From: Flavobacteriales bacterium UBA7325
GTDB lineage: Bacteria; Bacteroidota; Bacteroidia; Flavobacteriales_D; Crocinitomicaceae
Direction: 5' to 3'
DNA: 14,017 nt
Assembly: GCA_002471375.1 (NCBI GenBank)
Contig: DKPV01000075.1
Span: forward strand, 1 to 14,017
How positions within the stretch are numbered: the stretch's first letter is position 1; each line of letters begins with the position of its first letter. This document shows positions 1 through 6,931 of this stretch, one piece after another. Below the pieces are notes generated by a model that worked only from the letters and a program-made list of their open reading frames with translations, searched no databases and was not told where the DNA came from. The translations under genes were made by a program, and so were the position numbers.

Positions 1-1050
1 ATGAAAACTACACAACTCATACTATCCGTCTCTCTGATCTTCACAGGTCTCAACGCCTCCGCGCAGCTTCCTGCCGTTGTTGCAGAAAGCTATGGAGACA
101 AATACGTGAATTGGAAAGCCGAAGAAGCAAACTACGGAGATGACGGTCCAGGATACTTTTACAATGATTGCGCACAAGGAGTAGAACCTGTAGAGGCATC
201 CTCTACCCTAGCTCCTCAAGGACGATACAATTATGGTATTTCGAACCTCAGCGATGCGGATCCAAAAACAGCTTGGGTGGAAGGCGTAAAAGGATATGGA
301 ATTGGAGAATCGTTTACGGTAAAGGCGATGAAAGTAAACGAACTATACAATGGATTACAAGCTTCGATTCAGTCGTGGAAAGATAACTCCCGCGTGAAAA
401 AATTTAAAGTTTACAAAAACGGACAGGCACTTTGTACCTTAGAATTGAAAGACGTGATGGGAGCACAGTTCTTTGAACTTCCAGGCGTGCAAGTAGATTG
501 GGATCACCGAGATGAATTCACGTTTGAGATCATGTCCGTATACAAAGGATTGAAATGGGATGATGTGTGTATCTCTCATTTGGACCATACCGCATGTTGT
601 TTTACCATAGATACAGAAATTACAAGCGCGCTCGGAACCATCGAATTGGATGAAGTGAACGCTGGAATGGAAGTCACTACACTCAACATTGAAACGGGAG
701 AAATGAACACAGCGAAAGCACTTAAAACAACCGTACAAAAGCACGTTGGCTTAATTCAAATTTCAACGGCTTCGTATACCTTGGAGATGACAAAAGATCA
801 TCCAGTGTATGTGGAAGAATTCGGATTTATCTCGATGAGAAGATTACTTGCTACCAAGGAGTTCACCAACTATGAAGAACTGATTGGAAAAGTATCTTTC
901 TTGGTGTGGGATGAAGAAACACAGCAGGCTGTGTACGAAGTTCTCACAGCTGTTGAATTGAAAAGCGGTCTGGTGGAAACCTACAGCATTCGCAACTTAA
1001 GCGAAGGCGATACGTTCATCGCCAATGGATTTGTCACAAAGACCTATTGA
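1..1050 (+). CDS. Secreted NADase-type glycan-binding domain protein with C-terminal Hint domain
   Basis: A 349-residue secreted protein. Residues 1-21 form a signal peptide ending ASA before Q22. Residues about 62-195 match the discoidin-like NADase-type glycan-binding domain: an ASSTL opening, then SNLSDADPKTAWVEG and GYGIGE near 81-104, NSRVKKFKVY near 129-138, and a closing YKGLKWDDVCISHLD. Residues 200-349 look like a Hint (hedgehog/intein) domain: candidate catalytic Cys200 in CFTIDTEI, a GMEV turn, T264-x-D-H267 as the TxxH block, and a terminal TYSIRNL...TFIANG strand. The chain stops where inteins carry His-Asn, ending TKTY, so there is no C-extein and no terminal Asn; intein-type splicing looks impossible. 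Hog-like N-S acyl shift and self-cleavage remain possible. The domains are read from motifs; the biological role is unknown. The start codon is the first base of the window, so the upstream promoter is not visible. Confidence 0.75.
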   Translation: MKTTQLILSVSLIFTGLNASAQLPAVVAESYGDKYVNWKAEEANYGDDGPGYFYNDCAQGVEPVEASSTLAPQGRYNYGISNLSDADPKTAWVEGVKGYGIGESFTVKAMKVNELYNGLQASIQSWKDNSRVKKFKVYKNGQALCTLELKDVMGAQFFELPGVQVDWDHRDEFTFEIMSVYKGLKWDDVCISHLDHTACCFTIDTEITSALGTIELDEVNAGMEVTTLNIETGEMNTAKALKTTVQKHVGLIQISTASYTLEMTKDHPVYVEEFGFISMRRLLATKEFTNYEELIGKVSFLVWDEETQQAVYEVLTAVELKSGLVETYSIRNLSEGDTFIANGFVTKTY

Positions 1051-1129
1051 GAAACTCGAGTCTCTACTGATCGAGAAATTTTGCCAATTCGTAGAATAAA
1101 CGTTCCTAATATCCAAAGGATTCAATAAT

Positions 1130-1148
1130 TTCGTTCTTCGAAAACGAA
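1130..1148. repeat. Imperfect palindrome upstream of the DUF808 gene, overlapping a -7-like element
   Basis: The stretch TTCGTTCTTCGAAAACGAA is a near palindrome 22 bases before the DUF808 start. A -7-like octamer TAATTTCG (1126-1133, one mismatch to TAnnTTTG) overlaps its left edge, but no clear -33 TTG is seen. Almost the same sequence recurs at 2311-2330 ahead of the OsmC-like gene. It could be an operator or transcription start region; this is inference from the repeat only. Confidence 0.25.
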
Positions 1149-1170
1149 TCACGTAAACAAGAAAACGGCA

Positions 1171-2067
1171 ATGGCATCAGGATTTTTCGCATTATTGGAC
1201 GACATCGCAACCCTCATGGATGATGTTGCTGCGTTGAGTAAAGCGACCACTGAAAAAACTGCGGGAATCCTCGCCGATGATTTAGCTGTGAATGCCGAAA
1301 AAGCCTCTGGGTTTGTTTCTAAGCGTGAACTTCCGGTACTTTGGAAAATTACCAAGGGATCATTTCTGAACAAGGCCATCATTTTGCCTGTTGCCTTTCT
1401 GTTGAGTGCATTCTTACCTGCTGCCATCGTTCCGATATTGATAGTTGGAGGAATCTATTTGGCATACGAAGGAGCCGAGAAGATTTATCATTACCTCTTG
1501 CATCGCAATGAAAAAACAGCAAAGAGAGAACTCATTAAGATGACGCCTGAAGAGGCGGTTGCATTTGAGAATAAGAAAGTGAAGTCTGCCATTCTCGTTG
1601 ACTTCATCTTATCGATTGAAATCATTATTCTTTCTCTTGGTATTGTATTGGACGAGCCACTTGGAATGCAAATAGCAGTTGTTACGATTGTGGCGATGAT
1701 GGCTACCGTTGGTGTTTATGGGTTGGTCGCTTTGATCGTCCGAATGGATGATCTCGGATACAAACTTATCCAAAATAGCTCCAATAAAAAGAGTTTTCTA
1801 GCTCGCGTGGGAAAAGGATTGGTCATTATGTTGCCTTGGGTAGTGCGAATATTGACTGTCGTTGGTACGTTTGCTATGATTTTGGTGGCAGGCGGAATAT
1901 TCGTGCACAACATCCATTTCATTCACGATCTGGTTCATGGAGTTCCATCCATGCTCGGCGAATTTCTCGTTGGATTGGTGATAGGTATTGCAGTGCTACC
2001 TCTAATCTTGATGGGAAAGAAATTGTTTGGAAAGAAGAAAAAGGCTGAGCCTACTCCTCACCAATAA
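1171..2067 (+). CDS. yedI: DUF808 family inner-membrane protein (YedI-like)
   Basis: A 298-residue protein of the DUF808/YedI family, whose biochemical function is not established. The N-terminus carries the family signature: ALLDDIATLMDDVAALSK near 7-24, KTAGILADDLAVNAEKASGF near 29-48, and RELPVLWKITKGSFLNK near 52-68. About five hydrophobic segments follow (roughly 69-98, 139-160, 166-190, 214-246 and 261-282), ending in a Lys-rich cytoplasmic tail. The length agrees with E. coli YedI (about 305 residues), so the gene looks intact. The ATG at 1171 starts exactly at the family N-terminus. The 3' end overlaps the convergent YwbE-like gene by 17 bases. The family call is firm; any role is unknown. 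Confidence 0.9.
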   Translation: MASGFFALLDDIATLMDDVAALSKATTEKTAGILADDLAVNAEKASGFVSKRELPVLWKITKGSFLNKAIILPVAFLLSAFLPAAIVPILIVGGIYLAYEGAEKIYHYLLHRNEKTAKRELIKMTPEEAVAFENKKVKSAILVDFILSIEIIILSLGIVLDEPLGMQIAVVTIVAMMATVGVYGLVALIVRMDDLGYKLIQNSSNKKSFLARVGKGLVIMLPWVVRILTVVGTFAMILVAGGIFVHNIHFIHDLVHGVPSMLGEFLVGLVIGIAVLPLILMGKKLFGKKKKAEPTPHQ

Positions 2068-2251
2068 TTTCCTGCACTCTCCCCACCTTTCCATCATCTA
2101 GCATGACTTTAATTCCATGCGGATGAAACTTCGAGTTGGTTAAAATGCGTTTCACAAAGCCGTGAGTCAAATCTCCTGAACGTTGATCTTTCTTCAACAC
2201 TACTTCCACCTCTAATCCGATCTCGATATTTTCTCGTTTTCTCCCGTCCAT
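2051..2251 (-). CDS. YwbE family small protein
   Basis: A small protein (66 residues from this start) of the YwbE family, whose function is not known. Family features visible are GRKRENIEIGLEVEVVLKKD, then RSGDLTHGFVKRIL, FHPHGIKVMLDDG and VGRVQEII, which make up the whole usual domain. The open frame extends to 2293 and would give 80 residues. I chose the inner ATG because the family begins M-(N/D)-G right before the conserved RxxI; an ATG at 2257 (MNMDG) is equally possible. A TATTTTTG octamer sits directly before the 2257 ATG but has no -33 partner. The gene is convergent with the DUF808 gene, overlapping it by 17 bases, and divergent from the OsmC-like gene. Confidence 0.8.
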   Translation of the reverse strand: MDGRKRENIEIGLEVEVVLKKDQRSGDLTHGFVKRILTNSKFHPHGIKVMLDDGKVGRVQEIIGEE

Positions 2252-2310
2252 ATTCATCAAAAATAGTGATTTGGTTGCTAAGACTCTTCTCATGGAATCG
2301 TCTCAATTTC

Positions 2311-2330
2311 TTCGTTCTGTCGAAAATGAA
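2311..2330. repeat. Second copy of the palindrome-like motif, upstream of the OsmC-like gene
   Basis: This copy differs from 1130-1148 by one inserted G in the centre and one C-to-T change, and lies 41 bases before the start at 2372. It falls in the divergent spacer between the ywbE-like and OsmC-like genes, so it could serve either. No canonical TAnnTTTG element was found on the plus strand here. Confidence 0.22.
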
Positions 2331-2371
2331 ACCCTACTGCGTCTAAACGAAAATAACTGAAACATCAAGCG

Positions 2372-2719
2372 ATGAGCGAAATACAACATTTAGAAACATT
2401 TAATGCAACGGCAGAAGGAAATGGATGGCCAACAGCCGTATCAATTACGGATACTGAATGGAACCTAAAAGCAGATGAGATTGAAGCAGGAAAAATCAAC
2501 ATTAATGTAGCAGTCGATTTGAACCTAGATGGGTTTATGGGAATTGATGATCATTCAAACAATTGTTTCAAGAAAGCAACGTTGAGCGCAGAAGTGCATG
2601 GAGACGTAACTACAGATCAAGTAGCGGAGTTAGGAAAACGCGTAGATAACCGTTGTCCAATATTGAGCTTACTAAGAGGCAGTTGGTGCACGATCGACAG
2701 TTCTTGGAAACAAGCCTAA
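2372..2719 (+). CDS. OsmC-family protein, apparently lacking the central catalytic segment
   Basis: A 115-residue protein resembling both ends of OsmC/Ohr-fold proteins. Residues 1-40 (TFNATAEGNGWPT..., TEWNLKADEIEAG) resemble the N-terminal strands and the ADEP..GG start of the conserved loop. Residues 41-115 (KININVAVDLNLDGFMGI, AEVHGDVTTDQVAELGKRV, NRCPILSLL) resemble the C-terminal half, including the Cys95-Pro96 of the second redox cysteine. The part normally between them, with the GPNP..L..ALG.C helix and the first cysteine, is absent, and the protein is some 45 residues shorter than usual. The frame stays open, so this would be an in-frame deletion near base 2491. Other cysteines are C65 and C106. 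The OsmC call comes from motif memory; whether the product folds is uncertain. The 3' end faces the LOG gene, 12 bases away. Confidence 0.6.
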   Translation: MSEIQHLETFNATAEGNGWPTAVSITDTEWNLKADEIEAGKININVAVDLNLDGFMGIDDHSNNCFKKATLSAEVHGDVTTDQVAELGKRVDNRCPILSLLRGSWCTIDSSWKQA

Positions 2720-2731
2720 GAGATTACGAAA

Positions 2732-3310
2732 TCACGTTAAATCTTCGATCCGGTTCTTAATCGGTGGACATTTGTAGTTTTCCATTTCTTCCAATAGCTC
2801 AGATACGTTATCGCGTACGATCAATAAATCAGCGTCGGTTGCGCGTAAAAAGCCATTGCTTACCATGGACTTTATGAAGGTAATGAGAGAGTCGAAATAA
2901 CCGTCTACATTCAAGACGCCAATCGGTTTATTCTGCAAGCCCAATTGCACCCATGTGAGGATCTCGAACAATTCTTCGATGGTTCCAAACCCTCCAGGTA
3001 AGGCAATAATCCCATCACACAGATCATTCATTTTGGTTTTGCGCTCATGCATCGATTTCACAACGATGAGTTCAGTAAGACCTTGATGTGCTATTTCTCT
3101 GGTTTGTAAGAAGGCAGGCAAGACTCCGATCACTTTGCCGTTAGCAGCTAAGGTACCGTTGGCAATTGCGCCCATCAATCCGATGTCGGCTCCCCCATAG
3201 ACCAACGATATATCGCGTTGCGCTAAGGCTTCTCCGAGCTGCGTTGCTTGTTCAAGAAAACGTGGGTTCGTTCCAGGGCTAGAGCCACAAAAAACTGTGA
3301 TGCTTTTCAT
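2732..3310 (-). CDS. LOG family (TIGR00730) Rossmann-fold protein, probable nucleoside 5'-monophosphate phosphoribohydrolase
   Basis: A 192-residue cytoplasmic protein of the LOG/YvdD family, which cleaves the N-glycosidic bond of purine (cytokinin) riboside 5'-monophosphates. Visible motifs are FCGSSPGTN at 7-15, VYGGADIGLMG at 37-47, MHERKTKM at 87-94 (nucleotide-binding Arg/Lys), and the signature PGGFGTIEE at 105-113. The length is normal and the domain complete. The gene follows the small secreted coiled-coil gene with a 3-base gap, so both are probably on one mRNA read leftwards. In bacteria without cytokinin signalling, such enzymes are thought to work in nucleotide salvage or housecleaning; the substrate here is inference. 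Confidence 0.93.
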   Translation of the reverse strand: MKSITVFCGSSPGTNPRFLEQATQLGEALAQRDISLVYGGADIGLMGAIANGTLAANGKVIGVLPAFLQTREIAHQGLTELIVVKSMHERKTKMNDLCDGIIALPGGFGTIEELFEILTWVQLGLQNKPIGVLNVDGYFDSLITFIKSMVSNGFLRATDADLLIVRDNVSELLEEMENYKCPPIKNRIEDLT

Positions 3311-3313
3311 TGA

Positions 3314-3775
3314 CTAATCCTCATTCTTTACATCCTGAACTTCCTTGCGGATTTCCTGAGATAAGTTCTTTAATCCTTTGACTTTCTTACGTGCATCCTT
3401 TCCAGCATTTACATCTCCTGATCGGAACTTTACTACGTCATCAGCAAACAACTGCATGTGCTTAATCAGTGGTCCATTGCGCGTCATCGCACCTTCGCTC
3501 TCATCATCCAATTCATTTTGGGCGCGCTTCAACAATTCCAAATTATTCTCAAGAATTAGGAACGATTCGTCAAACGACGCTTGTCTTTTCTCCAAATTAG
3601 GATCTTCGTCCTTCATCATTTTGGTTAAGACTTCAATTTCTTCACTAAGGGAAGTTACTTGAGCTGCCACTTTGTCCACTTCCCTATCCATCTCTGAAGA
3701 TTCCTGTGCAAAAGCTCCTGTCGACATTACGGCTGCTACTACTGCTACGCCAATATTTTTAACTATGTTTTTCAT
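3314..3775 (-). CDS. Small secreted or periplasmic coiled-coil protein, function unknown
   Basis: A 153-residue protein that I do not recognise as a named family. Residues 1-23 form a signal peptide (KNIG, then a hydrophobic VAVVAAVMSTGAFA, cleavage before Q24). The mature part is very charged, nearly all predicted helix, with heptad-like spacing (EMDREVDKVAAQVTSLSEEIEVLTKMM, then ILENNLELLKRAQNEL), and ends Lys/Asp rich. It has no Cys in the mature chain and no transmembrane segment. It would be a periplasmic or surface helical bundle. It starts the two-gene unit with the LOG gene. Upstream, TAGCTTTA (minus strand, 3809-3802) is a one-mismatch -7 candidate without a good -33. Confidence 0.75.
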   Translation of the reverse strand: MKNIVKNIGVAVVAAVMSTGAFAQESSEMDREVDKVAAQVTSLSEEIEVLTKMMKDEDPNLEKRQASFDESFLILENNLELLKRAQNELDDESEGAMTRNGPLIKHMQLFADDVVKFRSGDVNAGKDARKKVKGLKNLSQEIRKEVQDVKNED

Positions 3776-3859
3776 ACTGGTTAGTTGATTAACTTGAATC
3801 TTAAAGCTAGCTAAATTAATCGACTCTAAACAGTTACCTAGTTAACAATCTTAGACTTT

Positions 3860-3876
3860 ACCTATGGCAGATAGGT
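3860..3876. promoter_or_regulatory. Perfect inverted repeat ACCTAT-N5-ATAGGT between divergent transcription units
   Basis: A 6-base perfect inverted repeat with a 5-base spacer in the 151-base region between the minus-strand coiled-coil/LOG unit and the plus-strand hydrolase operon. It is 27 bases before the hydrolase -7 element, so it could be an operator. The same ACCTAT/ATAGGT half-sites occur in the longer inverted repeat before crtD. The stem is too short to exclude chance. Confidence 0.25.
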
Positions 3877-3902
3877 CGACATGTGTTCTCCAACATTCTC
3901 CG

Positions 3903-3910
3903 TATTTTTG
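3903..3910 (+). promoter_or_regulatory. Bacteroidota -7 promoter element upstream of the CocE-like gene
   Basis: TATTTTTG is a full match to TAnnTTTG, 17 bases before the ATG at 3927, which leaves room for a short leader. The expected -33 TTG is weak (GTTC near 3885-3888). It is likely the promoter of the hydrolase/NAD(P)-binding gene pair. Confidence 0.45.
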
Positions 3911-3926
3911 AGGAAAACTAAGAACA

Positions 3927-5792
3927 ATGACAATGACTAGAATTCTATTCGTCGCATTTATAGCTATTTGCTCAACCCTCTCCGCTCAAAACCTCACTGT
4001 TGAGGACTACGAAAAAGAAGAAATCTACATCAAGATGCGCGATGGTGTGAAGCTTTTTACAACTATCTATTCTCCAAAAGAAGCGAAAGAGAAATTACCT
4101 GTTTTGATGATTCGAACGTGTTATAGCGTTCGCCCTTATGGAAAAGATAAAATGCCAGAAAAGCTGATGCACAACCCTGATCTTGTTGCATCCGGATACA
4201 TATTTGTGGAACAAGATGTACGTGGAAGATGGATGAGTGAAGGAGAGTTTGAAAACACAAAACCACCCTATTCTTGGGAAAATAAAAAGCGAACTGATGA
4301 AGTAACTGATAGTTACGACACCTATGATTGGTTAGCCAAAAACTTAAAGAACTTTAATGGGAACATCGGTCAATACGGAAACTCCTACCTTGGATTTACG
4401 TCGCTTGTTGCCTCTGTAACTGGTCACCCAAACTTGAAAGCAGTCTTGGCAATGGCACCAGTAACGAACTTCTACTTTGAAGATTTCAACCGTTACGGAC
4501 TCTACGGGATGAACTACATGCCTGTGATGGATGTGTTCGGTGTTCAGAAAGAAGATACCACATCTAAACCATGGTACAACGTTACGACTCAAGGTCACTT
4601 GATCAGCGGGGACAAAGAAATTTTGGCTGACGCATATGGAGCATTTAAAGCGAATCGAGCGCTAAGCTCTACAGATCATATGATCGATCCTAAAAACTTC
4701 TTCTGGAAGAATATCAAGGCGCATCCCAATTATGATGCGTATCGACAAAAGAGAGACTGGATTCAATACTTGGAAAAAAGCCAATGTCCAACAATGGTTG
4801 TCGGTGGATGGAACGATGAGCAAAACCTCTACGGAATCTTAAATTCCTTCAAGAAGATGATTCATGATGCACCTGAATCTAAAGCCAAATTGGTTTTGGG
4901 ACCATGGTCACACGGTCACCCAAAAAGAAGAGATAGCCTCTACTACCTCGGAGATATCTTTTACGGAGTTGATCTAGCAAAGAACTACCAAGAAAACGTT
5001 GAATTTGATTACTTCGAGTTCCACTTAAAAGGAAAAGGAGAAGAGCCAAGTTTTAGAGCACACGTGTTCAATACAGGAAGCAAGGAATGGGTAGACTTCA
5101 ATGATGATCCATTTGCTGACAAACTGAATGAAATGACCCTATATCTTAATCCAAATGGCGAGCTATCTGAACAATTGAAGAAGGGTTCTGATACCTATTT
5201 CTCAGATCCAGATCATCCAGTACCTTTCATTGAGGACCACACATTCCATACGATGGCTCCTAAACATTACATGACGGATGATCAGCGATTCGCATCAAAG
5301 CGACCTGATGTATTAACCTTCGCAACTGGACCATTAGATAATGACGTAACCGTTCAGGGTGAGATCGAAACACTTATTCAATTTGCAACTGATCATCAAG
5401 ATGCTGATGTTTATGTGAAGGTGATTGATGTATTCCCAATGGATCGTGAAGCCGAAGAAACTGACTTAGAAGGGGTAAATATGCAAGGTTTCCAACACTT
5501 GGTTCGAATGGGCTACATCCGTGGTCGTTACCGTGAATCATTTGAGAAACCAATGCCATTCAAGCCGAATCAAAAAACAGAAGTCAATGTTCCATTGTTG
5601 GAAGTACTCCATACTTTTAAGAAAGGTCACAGAATTATGATTCAAATTCAGAGTTCAGCATTCCCTTTGTTCGATTTGAATCCACAGAAGTACGTCGAGA
5701 GTGTTTATGAAGCTGTTGATTCAGATTTCGAGCCTGCATTTCATACTGTTTACGGTGATAGCAAGATTGTGCTTCCTGTTACTTTTGATTGA
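3927..5792 (+). CDS. Secreted CocE/NonD family hydrolase (X-Pro dipeptidyl-peptidase-like)
   Basis: A 621-residue serine hydrolase of the CocE/NonD class, with a signal peptide at 1-20 (FVAFIAICSTLSA, cleavage before Q21). The alpha/beta-hydrolase domain (about 30-340) carries the nucleophile elbow GNSYLG with Ser153, a candidate Asp297 in GGWNDEQ and His329 in GPWSHGH, a complete triad. The oxyanion Tyr-containing RMRDGVKL/RTCY entry (near 35-66) and QDVRGRW are typical. Residues about 350-615 form the C-terminal jelly-roll (PepX_C) domain. The family includes cocaine esterase, X-Pro dipeptidyl peptidases and alpha-amino-acid ester hydrolases. Substrate cannot be read from sequence; a peptidase or ester/acyl hydrolase acting outside the cytoplasm is likely. 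ATG 3933 (second Met) is an alternative start. The next gene starts 6 bases after the stop. Confidence 0.92.
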   Translation: MTMTRILFVAFIAICSTLSAQNLTVEDYEKEEIYIKMRDGVKLFTTIYSPKEAKEKLPVLMIRTCYSVRPYGKDKMPEKLMHNPDLVASGYIFVEQDVRGRWMSEGEFENTKPPYSWENKKRTDEVTDSYDTYDWLAKNLKNFNGNIGQYGNSYLGFTSLVASVTGHPNLKAVLAMAPVTNFYFEDFNRYGLYGMNYMPVMDVFGVQKEDTTSKPWYNVTTQGHLISGDKEILADAYGAFKANRALSSTDHMIDPKNFFWKNIKAHPNYDAYRQKRDWIQYLEKSQCPTMVVGGWNDEQNLYGILNSFKKMIHDAPESKAKLVLGPWSHGHPKRRDSLYYLGDIFYGVDLAKNYQENVEFDYFEFHLKGKGEEPSFRAHVFNTGSKEWVDFNDDPFADKLNEMTLYLNPNGELSEQLKKGSDTYFSDPDHPVPFIEDHTFHTMAPKHYMTDDQRFASKRPDVLTFATGPLDNDVTVQGEIETLIQFATDHQDADVYVKVIDVFPMDREAEETDLEGVNMQGFQHLVRMGYIRGRYRESFEKPMPFKPNQKTEVNVPLLEVLHTFKKGHRIMIQIQSSAFPLFDLNPQKYVESVYEAVDSDFEPAFHTVYGDSKIVLPVTFD

Positions 5793-5798
5793 GTCGTA

Positions 5799-6431
5799 AT
5801 GCAAAAGACGGCTATCATACTTGGATCAACTGGATTAACAGGATCGTATGTTCTGGATCAATTGATCACGAACGAAAATTACACTTACATTAAACTATTC
5901 TCCCGAAAAAGTACAGGTAACAAGCACCCAAAAGTGGAAGAGTTCATTGTTGATCTTCAACAATTCGAAAGCTTTGAGAAAGACTTCACAGGCGATGAAG
6001 TTTATTGCTGCATTGGTACAACGAAGAAGAAAACTCCCAACAAGGATGTTTATCGCACCATTGATGTGGGAATTCCAACAAATGCTGCTCAGCTTGCTAA
6101 GAAGAACGGAATTAAGTCCTTTGCAGTAGTTTCTGCTATCGGCGCCAATTCAAACAGTTCAGTAGGGTACAACCGCATGAAAGGCGATATGGAACAAGCG
6201 GTAATGGATACCGAGATCGAGTATACCTATATCTTGCGACCGAGTTTCATAGCTGGGAACAGACAGGAGCACCGAGGCGGTGAAAAATTCGGATTGGCAG
6301 TATTCAAGTTTTTGAAGTTCATGATTCCTAAGAAATACCGTTCGGTTGAAGCTAAGGCAATTGGAGCAAAGATGATCGAATTATGTCAATCAAATGCTCC
6401 TACCTGCATCCTAGAATCCAACGAAATTTAA
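5799..6431 (+). CDS. NAD(P)-binding Rossmann protein, TIP30/HTATIP2- or YbjT-like
   Basis: A 210-residue cytoplasmic protein of the atypical short-chain dehydrogenase group that includes HTATIP2/TIP30 and NmrA-like proteins. It has the nucleotide-binding GSTGLTG at 9-15, an Arg/Lys patch after strand 2 (FSRKSTG, favouring NADP), CCIGTTKKK near 70-78, VVSAIGA at 110-116 and a Tyr124-x-x-x-Lys128 pair in YNRMKGD, followed by LRPSFIAG. This is a full-length domain with no C-terminal substrate extension. It sits 6 bases after the hydrolase gene and is probably co-transcribed. Whether it is a reductase or a redox-sensing regulator cannot be told from the sequence. Confidence 0.85.
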   Translation: MQKTAIILGSTGLTGSYVLDQLITNENYTYIKLFSRKSTGNKHPKVEEFIVDLQQFESFEKDFTGDEVYCCIGTTKKKTPNKDVYRTIDVGIPTNAAQLAKKNGIKSFAVVSAIGANSNSSVGYNRMKGDMEQAVMDTEIEYTYILRPSFIAGNRQEHRGGEKFGLAVFKFLKFMIPKKYRSVEAKAIGAKMIELCQSNAPTCILESNEI

Positions 6432-6435
6432 ATAC

Positions 6436-6460
6436 AAAAAGGCCCTCCACCAGTAGAGCC
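6436..6460 (-). terminator. Rho-independent terminator for minus-strand transcription
   Basis: On the minus strand an 8-pair stem with one mismatch and one G-U pair (GGCTCTAC / GTGGAGGGCC, loop TGGT) is followed directly by TTTTTG. There is no T-run on the plus strand, so it does not serve the upstream NAD(P)-binding gene. It lies about 90 bases after the stop of the decayed lipoprotein gene and is most simply that gene's leftover terminator. Confidence 0.6.
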
Positions 6461-6549
6461 CATAACCGTGAGTAGCGGTTTCTATCGTGAGAAGGTAAAA
6501 ATCACAACTAGTCCTTAATAGGTCGTTTCGAGAAACAATGAATTGTCCG

Positions 6550-6844
6550 TTAGTGTTTGAATGAAATAGTTATTCGAATCGTTCCTTCATCAGTTACGCT
6601 AGGTAGAAGAATTCGAATGTATCTCAGTTTCTCCATTCCAAGTAAATTCAATTGCTGCATCACATCGATTTGTCTCCTTGTTGAAGGTCCATGTCCCTCC
6701 TACCGTCGCACCAAATGCTGCGTAAGAATCTTCTCCATCACAGTCATTTGGAAAATATTCCATGTGCCGTCAAGGCTCTTTTTAGCCTTCGCGTTTTTAC
6801 ACGATGCCGCACCGAATGCAATACGATGGCTAAGATTTAATCAT
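6550..6844 (-). pseudogene. Decayed small lipoprotein (lipocalin-like), multiple frameshifts
   Basis: Reading the minus strand across frames rebuilds a lipoprotein: MIKS, then LAIVL, then AFGAASCKNAKAKKSLDGTW, followed by NIFQMTV, then DGEDSYAAFGATVGGTWTFN, KETNRCDAAIEFTWNGETEI and finally VTDEGTIRITISFKH with a stop. The lipobox is FGAASC. Paired LDGTW and GGTWTF strands are typical of the small lipocalin-like lipoproteins of Bacteroidota. At least four one-base shifts are needed (near 6832, 6820, 6740 and 6600), so no intact frame remains. The product would have been an outer-membrane-anchored lipoprotein of about 100 residues. The rest of the 6432-6931 gap holds only its terminator and the endonuclease promoter region. 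A plus-strand open frame over the same bases is a shadow. Confidence 0.65.
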
Positions 6845-6896
6845 ACTTCAGGGCAAAATGGAATTTTTAGAATGGTCAGAGCAAACGGAAAACGGG

Positions 6897-6927
6897 TTTG
6901 AACCACGGAAGATTTACCGTACCTTGC
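6897..6927 (+). promoter_or_regulatory. Candidate Bacteroidota promoter for the endonuclease I gene
   Basis: TTTG at 6897-6900 (a match to the -33 element) is followed after 19 bases by TACCTTGC at 6920-6927, which resembles TAnnTTTG with two mismatches. The spacing fits the phylum's promoters. The ATG at 6932 is only 4 bases further on, so transcription would start about at the start codon; that makes the call tentative. Confidence 0.35.
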
Positions 6928-6931
6928 AATC

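Noticed and set aside
1050..1090. Possible terminator after the Hint-domain gene (CTCGA...TCGAG)
   Set aside because: The stem is only 5 pairs with an 11-base loop and lacks a proper T-run directly after it.
2109..2306. Minus-strand open frame of 65 codons overlapping ywbE
   Set aside because: It is in another frame of the YwbE-like gene, whose family motifs are clear.
6557..6901. Plus-strand open frame of 114 codons between the NAD(P)-binding gene and endonuclease I
   Set aside because: Its protein has unlikely composition (rich in Arg, Cys and Ser), no family match, and lies opposite the rebuilt lipoprotein pseudogene, which reads much better.
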